A stretch of 64,000 nt of DNA from Flaccisagitta enflata. Its lineage: Eukaryota > Chaetognatha > Sagittoidea > Aphragmophora. Below are positions 50,801-60,305 of the stretch, one piece after another. The stretch spans positions 104,904,001 through 104,968,000 of the forward strand of contig OZ231126.1 of NCBI GenBank assembly GCA_965153355.1, given 5' to 3'. The notes under the pieces were generated by a model. That model did no database searches, was not told the origin of the DNA, and was given only the letters and a program-made list of their open reading frames with translations. A program made the position numbers and the translations under genes. Within the stretch, counting starts at the first letter, position 1; each line of letters starts with the position of its first letter.

Positions 50801-53387
50801 TGACCATGTACTGCTGGTTCACATCATCATAAGTGATGGTCTTCTTGAACTCTTCATGTACCTTTTCATCAACAAGATTTTTGATTTTGGAGTTTGGATT
50901 CGGGCATTCTTCCAATTTCCAAAATTTCTCCAAGACATTTTCCAATGCCACAACCTGTGTCAGGTTTGTTGATGTAAAGTGTGAAGCATTTTGTCTTATA
51001 CTACCTGATAAGACCCAACCAAACAAAGTTTGGATTGCACATGGCTCTCCTGGGTTACCAACTCTCTTATTTCCAGTCTGTATGTGATCAGCGTATTCAT
51101 TGCCAATTAGCAACTCAACCTCAGTTGCATCACGTGGATAATCATCTGCAAACTGAATGTCCGCCAAATGAGGATATTCTGTGCAAGGATCAAGTCTGAT
51201 TGCATCCATATCAACTGTGAGTTTCTCTGCTGGAGAGACCACCGCTTCCATCTCACAGTAACGGTTATCTTTGGTGCAAAGACTGATCTTGACCACATCA
51301 TAAAGTTCAGGTGCACGGTGTTCACCTGAAAATGCTGTTGCAACAGCAAGCAGCACTCGCCTTATCACAGGCAATTTCAACATTTTTGCAGTTTTTTGCA
51401 AAATCCATGTGGTCTGAGAACCATCATCAATGACTGACCGAATTGTCAAATTTGGTCTTTCTCTCGGAACAGCTTTGAAGTTCTTCAAAACTGTCAGCCC
51501 CTCTTTCTTTTGAGGTACATGATGAAGTGAATTACAGCAAGTTTTCGCGGCTGGCGATGACTCAGGCACTTGGGATTGTTTAGAGACTGTTGTTGATGAA
51601 ACAGTAAATGTTGATGTTGGAGATGCAGCCTTTGCATCATCACTTATGGGTGGTTTTCCCCAGTGCAGGAGTGTGTGGTGAGGTTTTTGGCACACTCTGC
51701 ACTTGATTGGTGACTTACAAGTCTTTGGGAAATGATCTTTAGTGATTGGCATCAAACATTTTTGACAATGCTTCTTTTTGAAGATGAAATCGGACCTTTC
51801 CTTTGGTGAAAGTTTTTTGAATTTTTCGCAATTGAAAATTCTGTGATCTCTGTCACAGCAGAAGCATGTCACCTCTCTACTTGCAGTAGTGAGCATCAAC
51901 GTAGTCTTTGGTTGCGTGTTTTTGCTTTTTGCATCAGTTTTTTGCTCAGATGTTGTGCCATAACATTGCAGCTTTTCATGCAAAAAGTCCAAAAGCTTTT
52001 TTGTTGAGAATGAATCATCATCATTGATCTCCTCGCGCCATTTTTGCAAAATTTCCTTTGACATGAGTTCCTCAACAAAGGGTACTATTATCCAAGACCC
52101 ATTGTCCATGTCTATGCCATACTCGGCCAGACATCTCATTGAGGTTTCCAATGTTGTAAGGAATGGCTTGATGCAGTCGGTATCAAAGGGTTTGAGGTTC
52201 AAAATGTTTTTGACATGTGACTGTTGAACCAATCTGGGTTTTCCAAACATTTCTTTGAGAAATTTTTTGAAATGGTCATAGTTGACATCGGTTATGTTGT
52301 ACCCATCTGCCAGTTTCTTGGCTTCACCAACACAAGCATCCTTTAAGTAAAGGAGTTTTTCCACATTTGCCAAATCAGTGCGCTTGTCAATGAGAGATTC
52401 AAATGAGTTCCAAAATGCTTGGTACTCAGCTGGAGATTTCCCATAAAACTTTGGGATCTCTATTTTGGGTGTTTTTGCATGATGGGATGTAGCTGTAGTA
52501 GGTGTTGTAGAGGAAGAGGGAGCACCACTGCTTGGGTTCAATGAATTTAGAAACCTCTCTGCATTGGCAATGGCATTGGAACCTTTTTCAGTCCATTGTT
52601 CCCCTTGACCCATATCTGCAGCCACAGCATCATCATCATAAAATGTCCAAATTTCTTCATCCCTTTTGTCCAAGTCTTTCCGGACTGCTAACAGGATGGT
52701 TTTTGAGTCTTCAACCGCAAATTTGTCACCAACATCAATGTCCTTTGTTAGTTTGTTGACAATTTTAGTGACCCGTATGCGAATTGATCTTCTTTCCAAT
52801 TTTTTCGTTTCCAACAGGTCTTTCTGTGCCTGAGGAAGTTTGGATTCACAATTTGTGATAGCATCCATGGTGTGAAGATTTTCAGGGGTTGGATTGAGGT
52901 TATCGTTGATCTCTTCCTCTTCAGATTTAAATTCAGATTCAGAATTTGAATCTGTTGAAGATAACCGGATCTCTTCCCTCTCTTCCTCACTAGGAGAGTA
53001 AGATTCTGGATGGTAAGCTCTTTCCACAAATTCTTCACCTGCTGCAAGTGCACGTATAGCAGCAGTCGCGTAATCACCAATTACTTTGGAATAAGTTTCT
53101 CTGAGTGATTCAGGGATAAATTTTAACTCTTCATCTCTGAAAGACTTTAATGTGTCAAGGCTTGCTGACAATAGTGATATTGCAGGACTAATAGTTACTG
53201 TTGCCGTTAATCCATCGCATTCGTTACGATTTCTATGTAATTGATATTCCAAATCTTTCGTATTTTTATCAACTATTTCCTGAGCTACTTTCCTTTTACT
53301 AACCAAAAGGTTCAATTTCTGTCTTTCTATTGTAGAAAGAGTTTCTTCCCATTCGGCAATCTTTGTTTTAGCTTGTATGAGGTCCAT
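47820..53387 (-). CDS. gag-pol: BEL/Pao gag-pol polyprotein, 1855 aa, intact
   Basis: One frame covers gag and pol, as usual for BEL/Pao. In order: N-terminal coiled coil (~1-60); acidic Ser-rich linker (~130-170); gag core starting near FYGKSPAEYQAFW (~310); cysteine/histidine knuckles CFCCDRDHRIFNC and CRVC...HH (~505-575); aspartic protease with DDGSQTTW (D654); reverse transcriptase with FVSDVKKMFWQI (~990) and catalytic YMDD (1064-1067); RNase H with VDASES (~1222) and WTDST (~1290); integrase zinc region H-x4-H...CMIC (~1510-1545) and catalytic D1580, D1646, E1678; a C-terminal chromatin/DNA-binding tail LVLLKKENLKRHLWPLARV (~1798-1816). All catalytic residues are present. Spacing of the last integrase Asp and Glu (32) is short for BEL elements I know of. 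ATG at 53,387 is the first in frame. The stop lies 119 bp before the 3' LTR. Confidence 0.95.
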   Translation of the reverse strand: MDLIQAKTKIAEWEETLSTIERQKLNLLVSKRKVAQEIVDKNTKDLEYQLHRNRNECDGLTATVTISPAISLLSASLDTLKSFRDEELKFIPESLRETYSKVIGDYATAAIRALAAGEEFVERAYHPESYSPSEEEREEIRLSSTDSNSESEFKSEEEEINDNLNPTPENLHTMDAITNCESKLPQAQKDLLETKKLERRSIRIRVTKIVNKLTKDIDVGDKFAVEDSKTILLAVRKDLDKRDEEIWTFYDDDAVAADMGQGEQWTEKGSNAIANAERFLNSLNPSSGAPSSSTTPTTATSHHAKTPKIEIPKFYGKSPAEYQAFWNSFESLIDKRTDLANVEKLLYLKDACVGEAKKLADGYNITDVNYDHFKKFLKEMFGKPRLVQQSHVKNILNLKPFDTDCIKPFLTTLETSMRCLAEYGIDMDNGSWIIVPFVEELMSKEILQKWREEINDDDSFSTKKLLDFLHEKLQCYGTTSEQKTDAKSKNTQPKTTLMLTTASREVTCFCCDRDHRIFNCEKFKKLSPKERSDFIFKKKHCQKCLMPITKDHFPKTCKSPIKCRVCQKPHHTLLHWGKPPISDDAKAASPTSTFTVSSTTVSKQSQVPESSPAAKTCCNSLHHVPQKKEGLTVLKNFKAVPRERPNLTIRSVIDDGSQTTWILQKTAKMLKLPVIRRVLLAVATAFSGEHRAPELYDVVKISLCTKDNRYCEMEAVVSPAEKLTVDMDAIRLDPCTEYPHLADIQFADDYPRDATEVELLIGNEYADHIQTGNKRVGNPGEPCAIQTLFGWVLSGSIRQNASHFTSTNLTQVVALENVLEKFWKLEECPNPNSKIKNLVDEKVHEEFKKTITYDDVNQQYMVKIPYKEEVKKLSDNFVPTRALYWKQQAILKNDPEKRATVQKIFDEQFDLGVLELVSDADTPAGGVHYLPWHLVLRPGHPTTPVRIVKNASFKGKFGISLNSAQHVGPNLLPDIVGSILRFRSRKIAFVSDVKKMFWQIKIPVEQQDLHRIITPKGIARQTSVMFGESSSPFLSMATCEYHAQRDDIQQKFPKACEFVENELYMDDVPGGCDSVDDGVDILTQIKGFFGSMHMKVHKINSNNKELLSMIEGTDDSEEAAVLGLQWHTNHDSLRVPNKEWDKTPTTKREFLQKIASFWDPIGGRSPLICKGKMIMQKIWQLGSDWDQLLSDELKREVEEFRKATVVDFEIPRFFGDPTVLHIFVDASESAYAAVAYAFSERGSCFLMSKTRVKPIKVVSLPRMELLGAVLGSRLLAFLEEVFKSGIETFLWTDSTIALGWIESSSARYKPFVGNRIAEIQRTCGSHGVKCMWVPGDDNPADIPSRGIWPLDEKQSKLWIEGPEFIKTGDWPNQPVMEKPDIEQRKVAVNITQVREPVISLERYSSLEKLVRIMMYVIRFCSPLGARANESIAQQRKRALAKLISQEQKTFFSEEYECLQKNRAIPRNSRLIQFNPILEDGLIKMSGRVNKNIIILPNKSHLTRLLIRDVHISNLHTGSNQTLAILRQKYWVIKGMTTVKAETQSCMICKRINKPMCQQMMADLPDFRKTALPPFSHVGLDYAGPLLIKPRRDSTSQAEKRWICLFTCASTRGVHLEIVNDQSTEEFLMAFARFSCRRGKPLNIYSDNASTFKKAAKELPDVIWQFNPSAAPWWGGFWERLVRSIKTPMKKVLGQSLITDKELATLIIRIEEQINSRPLTPIVDDPDQVPLTPAEMLIGRPLQQPTDPWPDIPPSKMAFSARLKYLKSLQENWTKRWVNEYVPTLQPRQKWHQGSKNITPGSLVLLKKENLKRHLWPLARVKETHVGRDGHVRSVTLQDNKEKSRDQYRIWSYSKM

Positions 53388-54089
53388 GTAACCGCTAGTT
53401 ACTGTTAACCATGGCTAAAACAATTTTGAGATCAACTTCCACAATCAAAAATCCAACTTTGGATTATTTTTGATAAATCTCAACCTCTGTGAGATATAAA
53501 TTGGTCTTTAGACCCTTCTTCCAATTAAGCCCGCCTGGCTTGTTTTTTATCTCAACTCCTGTGAGATATAAATCGGTCAATTTTTTAAGACCTTTTTCCC
53601 AATTAAGCCCGCCTGGCTTAATTCTTTATCTCAACCCCTGTGAGATAAAATTGGTTAATACAATTGACTCAATATTCAGACCAGATTCCCCCAGGAATTT
53701 TCCAACTGGTCAATCTCCACTCTTGTGAGATTTCAAATTGGTCAAATTCACCACTTCCTATATCACCACTTCCAAAATCACCACTTTCAAATTCACCACT
53801 TTCTAATTCACCACTTTCAAATTCACCACTTCCAATTTGTGGCTCGTGAAGCACACTTTTTGTCTCCTTGGGTACTCGCAAAGTACCTTTTCTTCTTCCA
53901 AGTGGCTCGTAAAGCACACCTATGGTTCTCGTTCTCCTGCAAGTGACTCGTAAAGTGCACTTGTTCCAATGTGACCACTATAGTCCGCCTGACTATGTTC
54001 CTATGTGATCACAATAGTCCGCCTGACTATTTTTCACATCCAATTCTGGCCTGCTTGAAATTGAATGAAAAGTTGGAAGATCTAATAAA
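53388..54089 (-). repeat. BEL leader with several short tandem arrays
   Basis: Between gag-pol and the primer site: ~85-bp units with tctcaa(c)ctcctgtgagata and aattaagcccgcctggctt (53,475-53,660); 14-15 bp units ttcaccactttcaaa (53,740-53,840); ggctcgtaaagcacac triplet (53,840-53,960); and a pair of atagtccgcctgactat (53,978-54,030). Tandem leaders can carry packaging or promoter signals; none is proven here. Confidence 0.8.
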
Positions 54090-54098
54090 GGGACGCCA
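54090..54098 (-). promoter_or_regulatory. tRNA primer-binding site of the BEL element
   Basis: Coding strand TGGCGTCCC begins at the first base after the 5' LTR. TGG complements the universal tRNA CCA end. The priming tRNA cannot be named by eye. Confidence 0.75.
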
Positions 54099-54293
54099 TA
54101 AAATAAATGGAGGGGTTGGTTATAATGAACCTGCTGTTGATAGGATGACAAAATAATAGAAGATAAAGCCGATTAAAGATATTTGAGTTTCGAGGATTTA
54201 AATCAGTTTCACTCCTTTTATTTTGCTGAGGTTATCAATTTCAAACGGGAGCAATCGGGAATTGTGATTGTAGTCGGGTTGCGGGATTCTAGC

Positions 54294-54364
<71 letters not shown>

Positions 54365-54886
54365 TATATCTTATCTCTTTAAGTATCTATCTGTAGTTAT
54401 AACCAAACTGCAGAATTAAGCGTCTTTGTTTCCACAATTTATCGACGGAGAATTGCAGAGATTCAATTTCCCTTTTTTTTCACGAAAGGGAGAAAATAAA
54501 AATCCAGAGTTCTTTTCTTTACGAAGGATTTAATGTAAGTGAATCATTCCAAATTTCAGTTAAACAAGAAAACATAAAATAGAAAGAAAAAGTTATTATA
54601 AAAAGAAAGATTACATTCTTTATCGGAACAATTGTTATTCTTAGGCGGCATTGGAATAAAGACTGAATTAAAGACGAAGGCCGCCAAACTGAGAAGGCAA
54701 CGTGATTCTTACAAAAAGGAGAAAATGAGAATTGACCAGTCAGAAAGGAATTTGACTTTTAAACGGGAGAAAGAATACGTTGAGAAAACTGACGAAGGAC
54801 AAATTCTTACTACAGTATGAATTATCAAAAGTGCTTTTACAAAGATACAGTTTCTTTTCTTTAAATTGCTAATCTCGTTTTTTATA
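54099..54886 (-). repeat. BEL/Pao 5' LTR (788 bp)
   Basis: Contains (GA)n at ~54,296-54,358, longer than in the 3' LTR. It supplies the promoter of the element. The 60-78 codon frames on the plus strand of both LTRs are antisense and have no motif. Confidence 0.9.
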
Positions 54887-54891
54887 GCTAT

Positions 54892-55238
54892 AACCGACTT
54901 CCAGTTGCGGTAATTATCAATTTTTATTTGCATACTGACATTTTTTTTGGCATGATGATCAAGTGTGGATCATTTAAGAATAGCACTGATTTTTTTTTTA
55001 TCCTGCACTTTAGTAGCTATTTACTTTTACTATCTATTGTTTTTTAGATGTGTCACTTTTTATCTTTTTTTAATTTTTTACGTTTTTTACTTTTTTAATT
55101 TCTATTCAGTTTTTTAATTTAGTTTAAGCTTTTCTTTTTTAACTTCTGCATTTTTTTCCATTTTTTTATGTTTGATAAACTTTTTTTTATTTTCAATTTA
55201 TAAAAATTAAGCAAATGATCATCAAATTTGATGGATGC

Positions 55239-55304
<66 letters not shown>

Positions 55305-55316
55305 AGAGAGAGAGAG

Positions 55317-55369
<53 letters not shown>

Positions 55370-55489
55370 AATGAAAGAGAGAATAAGAGAAGAAACCGAG
55401 TCACTCGATCGGTTTATTGTATTCCGATTTCCGGTCATTGATAAAATGGTAACCTAGTTTAGGTTATTAGCGGGTACCCTTCGACCGTT
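54892..55489. other. Right flank of BEL: T-rich DNA and (GA)n/(GAAA)n at 55,242-55,385
   Basis: T-rich tract, then (ga)n followed by (gaaa)n and short decayed repeats. No gene. Confidence 0.8.
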
Positions 55490-56339
55490 AGTCTGGATTA
55501 GGTTTGGATTAACTCTGGTTTAAGTCTGGTTTAGGTCTGGTTCAGGTCTGGTTTAGGTCTGGTTTAGGTCTGGTAAAGGTCTGGTTAAGGTCTGGTTAAG
55601 GTCTGGATTAAGACTGGTTGAAGTCTGGTTTAAGTCTGGTTTAAATCTGGTTTACTTCTGGTTTAAGTCTGGTTTAAGTTGGTTTAAGTCTGGTTTCAGT
55701 CTGGTTTAAGTTTGGATAAGGTCTGGTGGAAGTCTAGTCTAATTCTGGTTTAGGTCTGGTTAAAGTCTGGTTTAAGTTTGGTTGAGGTCTGGATTAAGTC
55801 TGGTTTAAGTCTGGTTTAAGTCTGGATTAAGTGTGGTTTAGATCGGTTTAAGTCTTGTTTATGTCTGGTTTATGTCTGGTTTAGGTCTGGTTTAGGTCTG
55901 GTTTAGGTCTGGTTTAAGTCCAGTCTAAGTCTGGATTAATTCTGGATTAAGTTTGGTTTAAGTCTGGTTTAAGTCTGGTTTAAGTCTGGTTTATGTCTGG
56001 TTTAAGTCTGGTTTGAGTCTGGTTTAGGTCTGGTTAAGGTCTGGTTTAAGTTGGTTTAGGTCTGGTTTCAGTCTGGTTCAAGTTTGGATAAGGTCTGGTT
56101 TAAGTCTGGTTTAATTCTGGTTTAAGTCTAATTCATGTCTGGTTTGATTCTGGTTTAAGTTAGTTTGAGGTCTGGATTAAGTCTGATTTAAGTCTGATTT
56201 AAGTCTGGTTTAAGTCTGGTTTAAGTTTGGTTAGAGTCTGGTTCAAGTCGATCTAGAAATATAATAAGGACTTCTTAAGGAGTCAGGTCAATTCAGTTAT
56301 TTATGTCTTGCATGCGACTTAAAGGTGTTGGTCTTGTTT
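55490..56339 (-). mobile_element. Subfamily I element, minus orientation, 11-bp core
   Basis: The right end (aggagtcaggtcaattcagt ... tgcatgcgactt ... ggtcttgttt) is the reverse complement of the 5' module at 14,950 and 22,013. The core is 11-bp units gtctggtttaa, the complement of the array at 22,085-22,865. The 3' hairpin is missing at the left end (~55,490), so it is truncated. Confidence 0.78.
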
Positions 56340-56379
56340 CTTTTTTGGTTGGATTGTAACGTTCAGCAGCGTTTTTTTG

Positions 56380-56690
56380 TTGTTTTACGTCATGAGACAT
56401 CATTTTGAGTCATTTAAGGTCATATTAGGTCATTTTAAGCTTTTGTAAGTCAGTAAAAGACACATTGTCGTTATTGAAAATTTTGTCATGTTTTGTCATT
56501 CTGAGTCATTTCAAGTTTTTTTTGTCATTTTACCTCTTCTTTGTCATTTTTGCTCATTTTTCTCACTCTATTCATGTAGGTCACACATGTCATTTTAACT
56601 CATTTTTTAGATGTTTTAAGTCACTTTAAATCATTCAAGTCAATCAAAGTCATTTCAAGTCATTTTTAATGTTTATTGAAAGTTAAGTTT
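56380..56690. repeat. Degenerate 11-bp repeats (gtcattttaag)
   Basis: Complement of the gacttaaaatg units at 15.0-15.7 kb, more decayed. Probably the core of another minus-strand element. Confidence 0.65.
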
Positions 56691-56779
56691 GTATGGTTTT
56701 ATTAGTGTTTTGTTGATATATGTTGGGCAATAAAACAAACTTTTATTTAGGGGGTTAGTGACAGGCTGGGGAACTAATC

Positions 56780-56957
56780 TTCAAGTGGCCACACATGTGT
56801 GCAGTAATTGAAACTGGTGGGTTTTAAGGCTTGAATCAAAACTGGTGGGTTTCAAGATTTGATTGAAACTGGTGGCACTTGAATAAAAAAGATTGTATTT
56901 AGACTGATGGGTTTCCAGGCGTTAATCAAAACTGCTGGGTTTCAACTTTCAAGTGTT
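56780..56957. repeat. Degenerate ~30-bp repeats (attgaaactggtgggtttc)
   Basis: Four or five imperfect units before the 629-bp repeat; the same word resumes right after its second copy at 58,562 (attgaaactggtgaag), so the duplicated segment lies inside this array. Confidence 0.6.
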
Positions 56958-57586
56958 TAAGGGTGCACTCAATAGTCGACAAAATGAGCAATAAGCAAAA
57001 CTCAGCCATACTTTGACAGTCTATAAAATCTAGCTGAATTGGAATTTTGGCTTGATTTTTTGTCTCATGCAAGCTAAAGGGTTGATGAGTGATAAAACAT
57101 ATTCAATTGACTGATGAATATGCCCAAAATGCAAAAAAATTACTGAAAAAGAGACTATATACGCGATTTTGATGCAAATTTGGACCACTACCCCCATACA
57201 GCAACATAGGGCTATCCTACATATGAGACAAAACTAATTGCTCCCATCATTCTAGTTTTGACCAATTAAATACTAGTAACCATATGCCAAGCAATCAAGC
57301 AGTTCTCACTAGCCCAAAGTCTGCAATTCTGCCTTGATCGACCTTTGGCCACTTTATCCATACATTTCTGAGATACTCCTAATAGTTACATTTACCCCTG
57401 GTTCCCCTCTTCCACTTGCTCCAACCATTCACATTTTGGGCTGAAATTGCTCTTTTGGTTCTTGAGAAACCAAATAATGAGCTGAGTTGGCTAATAGTCC
57501 CGCAATATGGCGGCGAGGCGCTCTAAAAGTTGCCGCGGTTGACCATATAGAGACATAAGGCTAAATTTCTGTTGTCTTCAGCTTTA
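56958..57586. repeat. 629-bp direct repeat, copy 1
   Basis: Begins taagggtgcactcaatagtc, ends gtcttcagcttta. Same length as copy 2 with two substitutions seen by eye (gaatatgccc / gaatatcccc; gttacattta / gttaccttta). No ORF of note. It could be one LTR of a very short LTR element or one part of a tandem duplication. Confidence 0.9.
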
Positions 57587-57932
57587 TTAGAGGACAAATG
57601 AAATATAAAAACTTGAAATCAATCAAAATATGAGTTCTAGAAGGGTCAAATGGATGATTTAGGGCAAAATGCCAAAAAATTAGGGTTGATTTAACCATTT
57701 TCACTATGTAACAGTCAAATAAAACCCAATTTTTAGCCTCGTTTAGGAGACAAAAATCCCCCAAAATCGAAAAAAATCCTTTCTACTTTAAAAGCTATTT
57801 AGGGACAAACAGCTTACTGTAAAGTCTCGAAAATGTCTAAAACCATCAAAAAAATCATGATTCTACACTTTTGAATCAAAAAATCTAGCAAAAATTCATT
57901 TTTTGATATCCTAATACTTGGCAGTTTCCTTA
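57587..57932. other. 346-bp spacer between the 629-bp repeats
   Basis: AT-rich, non-coding. No TGG primer site next to either copy and no polypurine tract is evident, which weighs against a miniature LTR element. Confidence 0.7.
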
Positions 57933-58561
57933 TAAGGGTGCACTCAATAGTCGACAAAATGAGCAATAAGCAAAACTCAGCCATACTTTGACAGTCTATA
58001 AAATCTAGCTGAATTGGAATTTTGGCTTGATTTTTTGTCTCATGCAAGCTAAAGGGTTGATGAGTGATAAAACATATTCAATTGACTGATGAATATCCCC
58101 AAAATGCAAAAAAATTACTGAAAAAGAGACTATATACGCGATTTTGATGCAAATTTGGACCACTACCCCCATACAGCAACATAGGGCTATCCTACATATG
58201 AGACAAAACTAATTGCTCCCATCATTCTAGTTTTGACCAATTAAATACTAGTAACCATATGCCAAGCAATCAAGCAGTTCTCACTAGCCCAAAGTCTGCA
58301 ATTCTGCCTTGATCGACCTTTGGCCACTTTATCCATACATTTCTGAGATACTCCTAATAGTTACCTTTACCCCTGGTTCCCCTCTTCCACTTGCTCCAAC
58401 CATTCACATTTTGGGCTGAAATTGCTCTTTTGGTTCTTGAGAAACCAAATAATGAGCTGAGTTGGCTAATAGTCCCGCAATATGGCGGCGAGGCGCTCTA
58501 AAAGTTGCCGCGGTTGACCATATAGAGACATAAGGCTAAATTTCTGTTGTCTTCAGCTTTA
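57933..58561. repeat. 629-bp direct repeat, copy 2
   Basis: Near-identical to copy 1, offset 975 bp. With the spacer this gives a 975-bp unit present 1.65 times. Confidence 0.9.
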
Positions 58562-59171
58562 ATTGAAACTGGTGAAGTCAGGTCACTGAAACTGTGGATA
58601 AGGTGAAGAAACAGTGTAGATTAACATAACATAGACTAACAAGACAGATACACATGACAGACACACATATACGAAACACAGACAAAACAGAGTTACAGAT
58701 GAATAAGTCTTTGTCACAGACAGACAAAATAAACAAGGACAGAGACAGCCATTTTCACTAGACCAATTTGGATACCTAAAGAAACAGACACAGAGGTACA
58801 AGGAGTGAGAGGGGAAACAGGGAGCGAGAGGGAAAACAGGGAGTGAGAGGGGAAACAGGAAGCAAGAGGGGAAACAGGGAGCGAGAGGGGAAACAGCGAG
58901 CGAGAGGGGAAACAGCAAGTGAAAGGGGAAACAGCGAGTGAGAGGGGAAACAGCTAGCAAGAGGGGAAACAGACTATGAAAATATGATGTTGGGGGTACG
59001 AAGAAGGAGAAGAAGGAGAAGGAGGAGAAAATTCCCCATATGTGTGAAAGCATATGTCATCAACCCCATCGGGGCCGCTGTCCAAAAAGGGGACTGACCG
59101 ACCAACCAACCAACCGACCAACTGACGGACCGACATAGCGGGGTGTAGAGTCGCGTAGCAGGCGACTAAAA
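58562..59171 (+). mobile_element. ~18-20 bp minisatellite followed by subfamily I 3' end
   Basis: Array gcgagaggggaaacaggga at ~58,800-58,975, gaaggagaaggagg, then catcggggccgctgtccaaa (B module), gaccgaccaaccaac block, GACATAGCGG and AGTCGCGTAGCAGGCGACT with AAAAA ending at 59,171. A 5' end is not clear. Confidence 0.7.
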
Positions 59172-59224
59172 ATTGCACTATTCTCTCTTTTTTGCCATGT
59201 GCCATTTGTCATTTGTCATAGCCG

Positions 59225-60305
59225 GAATCAAGGTAAAAAACTACTTTTTCTTTCTTTTATGCCATTTGCTATTTGTCAGACTCAAACCAGACTCAAACCA
59301 GACTCAAACCAGATTCAAACCAGACTCAAACCAGACTCAAACCAGATTTAAACCAGACTTAAACCAGGCTCAAACCAGGCTCAAACCAGGCTCAAACCAG
59401 GCTCAAACCAGAATCAAACTAGACTCAAACCAGACTCAAACCAGAATTAAACCAAACCAAAACCAGGCCCAAACCAGACCGAAACCAGACCTAAATCAGA
59501 CCTAAATCGAACATAAAACAGACAAAAACCAGACATACCCCAGACCTAAACCAGACTTAAACCAGAGGTAAACCAGAGGTAAACCAGACGTTAACCAGAC
59601 GTAAACCAGACGTAAACCAGACGTAAACCAGACGTAAACCAGACGTAAACCAGACGTAAACCAGACGTAAACCAGACGTAAACCAGACGTAAGCCAGACG
59701 TAAACCAGACGTAAACCAGACTTAAACCAGACTTAAACCAGACTTAAACCAGACTTAAACCAGACTTAAACCAGACTTAAACCAGACTTAAACCAGACTT
59801 AAACCAGACTTAAACCAGACTTAAACCAGACTTTAACCAGACTTTAACCAGACTTTAACCAGACTTTAACCAGACTTTAACCAGACTTTAACCAGACTTT
59901 AACCAGACTTTGACCAGACTTTAACCAGACTTTAACCAGACTTTAACCAGACTTTAACCAGACTTTAACCAGACTTTAACCAGACTTTAACCAGACTTTA
60001 ACCAGACTTTAACCATACTTTAACCATACTTAAACCATACTTAAACCATGGCCAAATGACCAAATATGACCACAAATGCCCACAGATAAGCAAAAATGAC
60101 CAAAAATGACCAAAAATAATAAAAATGACCAAAATTACCAAAAATGCCCAAAATGCCCAAAATGACCAAAATGACCAAAAATGACTAAAAGCAACCAATA
60201 ATTCCCAAAACCAACAAAAAAATGACTCAAAATAACTCCAGACGACCCAAAAAGACAAAAAAAAGCAAAGTGTTACGGACCGACAGACGGACGGACCGAG
60301 TTATG
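59225..60305 (+). repeat. 11-bp minisatellite with successive variant blocks
   Basis: Starts near agccggaatcaagg. Units run cagactcaaac, then cagacgtaaac (~59,590-59,715), cagacttaaac (~59,715-59,830), cagactttaac (~59,830-60,010), then ccaaaaatgac-type units to 60,240, and a ttacggaccgacagacggac block. Homogeneous blocks of variants indicate stepwise local amplification. The 3' hairpin is lacking. Confidence 0.88.

Larger units (their letters stand above)
46964..54886 (-). mobile_element. Complete BEL/Pao LTR retrotransposon, 7.92 kb
   Basis: Two direct LTRs (46,964-47,700 and 54,099-54,886), a 5-bp duplication GCTAT on both sides (46,959-46,963; 54,887-54,891), a primer-binding site touching the 5' LTR, a repeat-rich leader, and one uninterrupted 1855-codon gag-pol frame. 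Everything needed for autonomous retrotransposition except an obvious polypurine tract is visible, so the copy is young and possibly still competent. It is old enough for LTR indels. Confidence 0.93.

Noticed and set aside
47949-53080. Plus-strand frames and secondary minus-strand frames inside the BEL element
   Set aside because: They are shadows of the 1855-codon gag-pol frame; no independent motif.
47048-54419. Frames repeated in both LTRs on the plus strand
   Set aside because: Antisense to the element, and interrupted by variable (GA)n; no sign of coding constraint.
56958-58561. Calling the 629-bp repeats LTRs of a TRIM element
   Set aside because: No target duplication, primer site or polypurine tract could be found; reported as an open question only.
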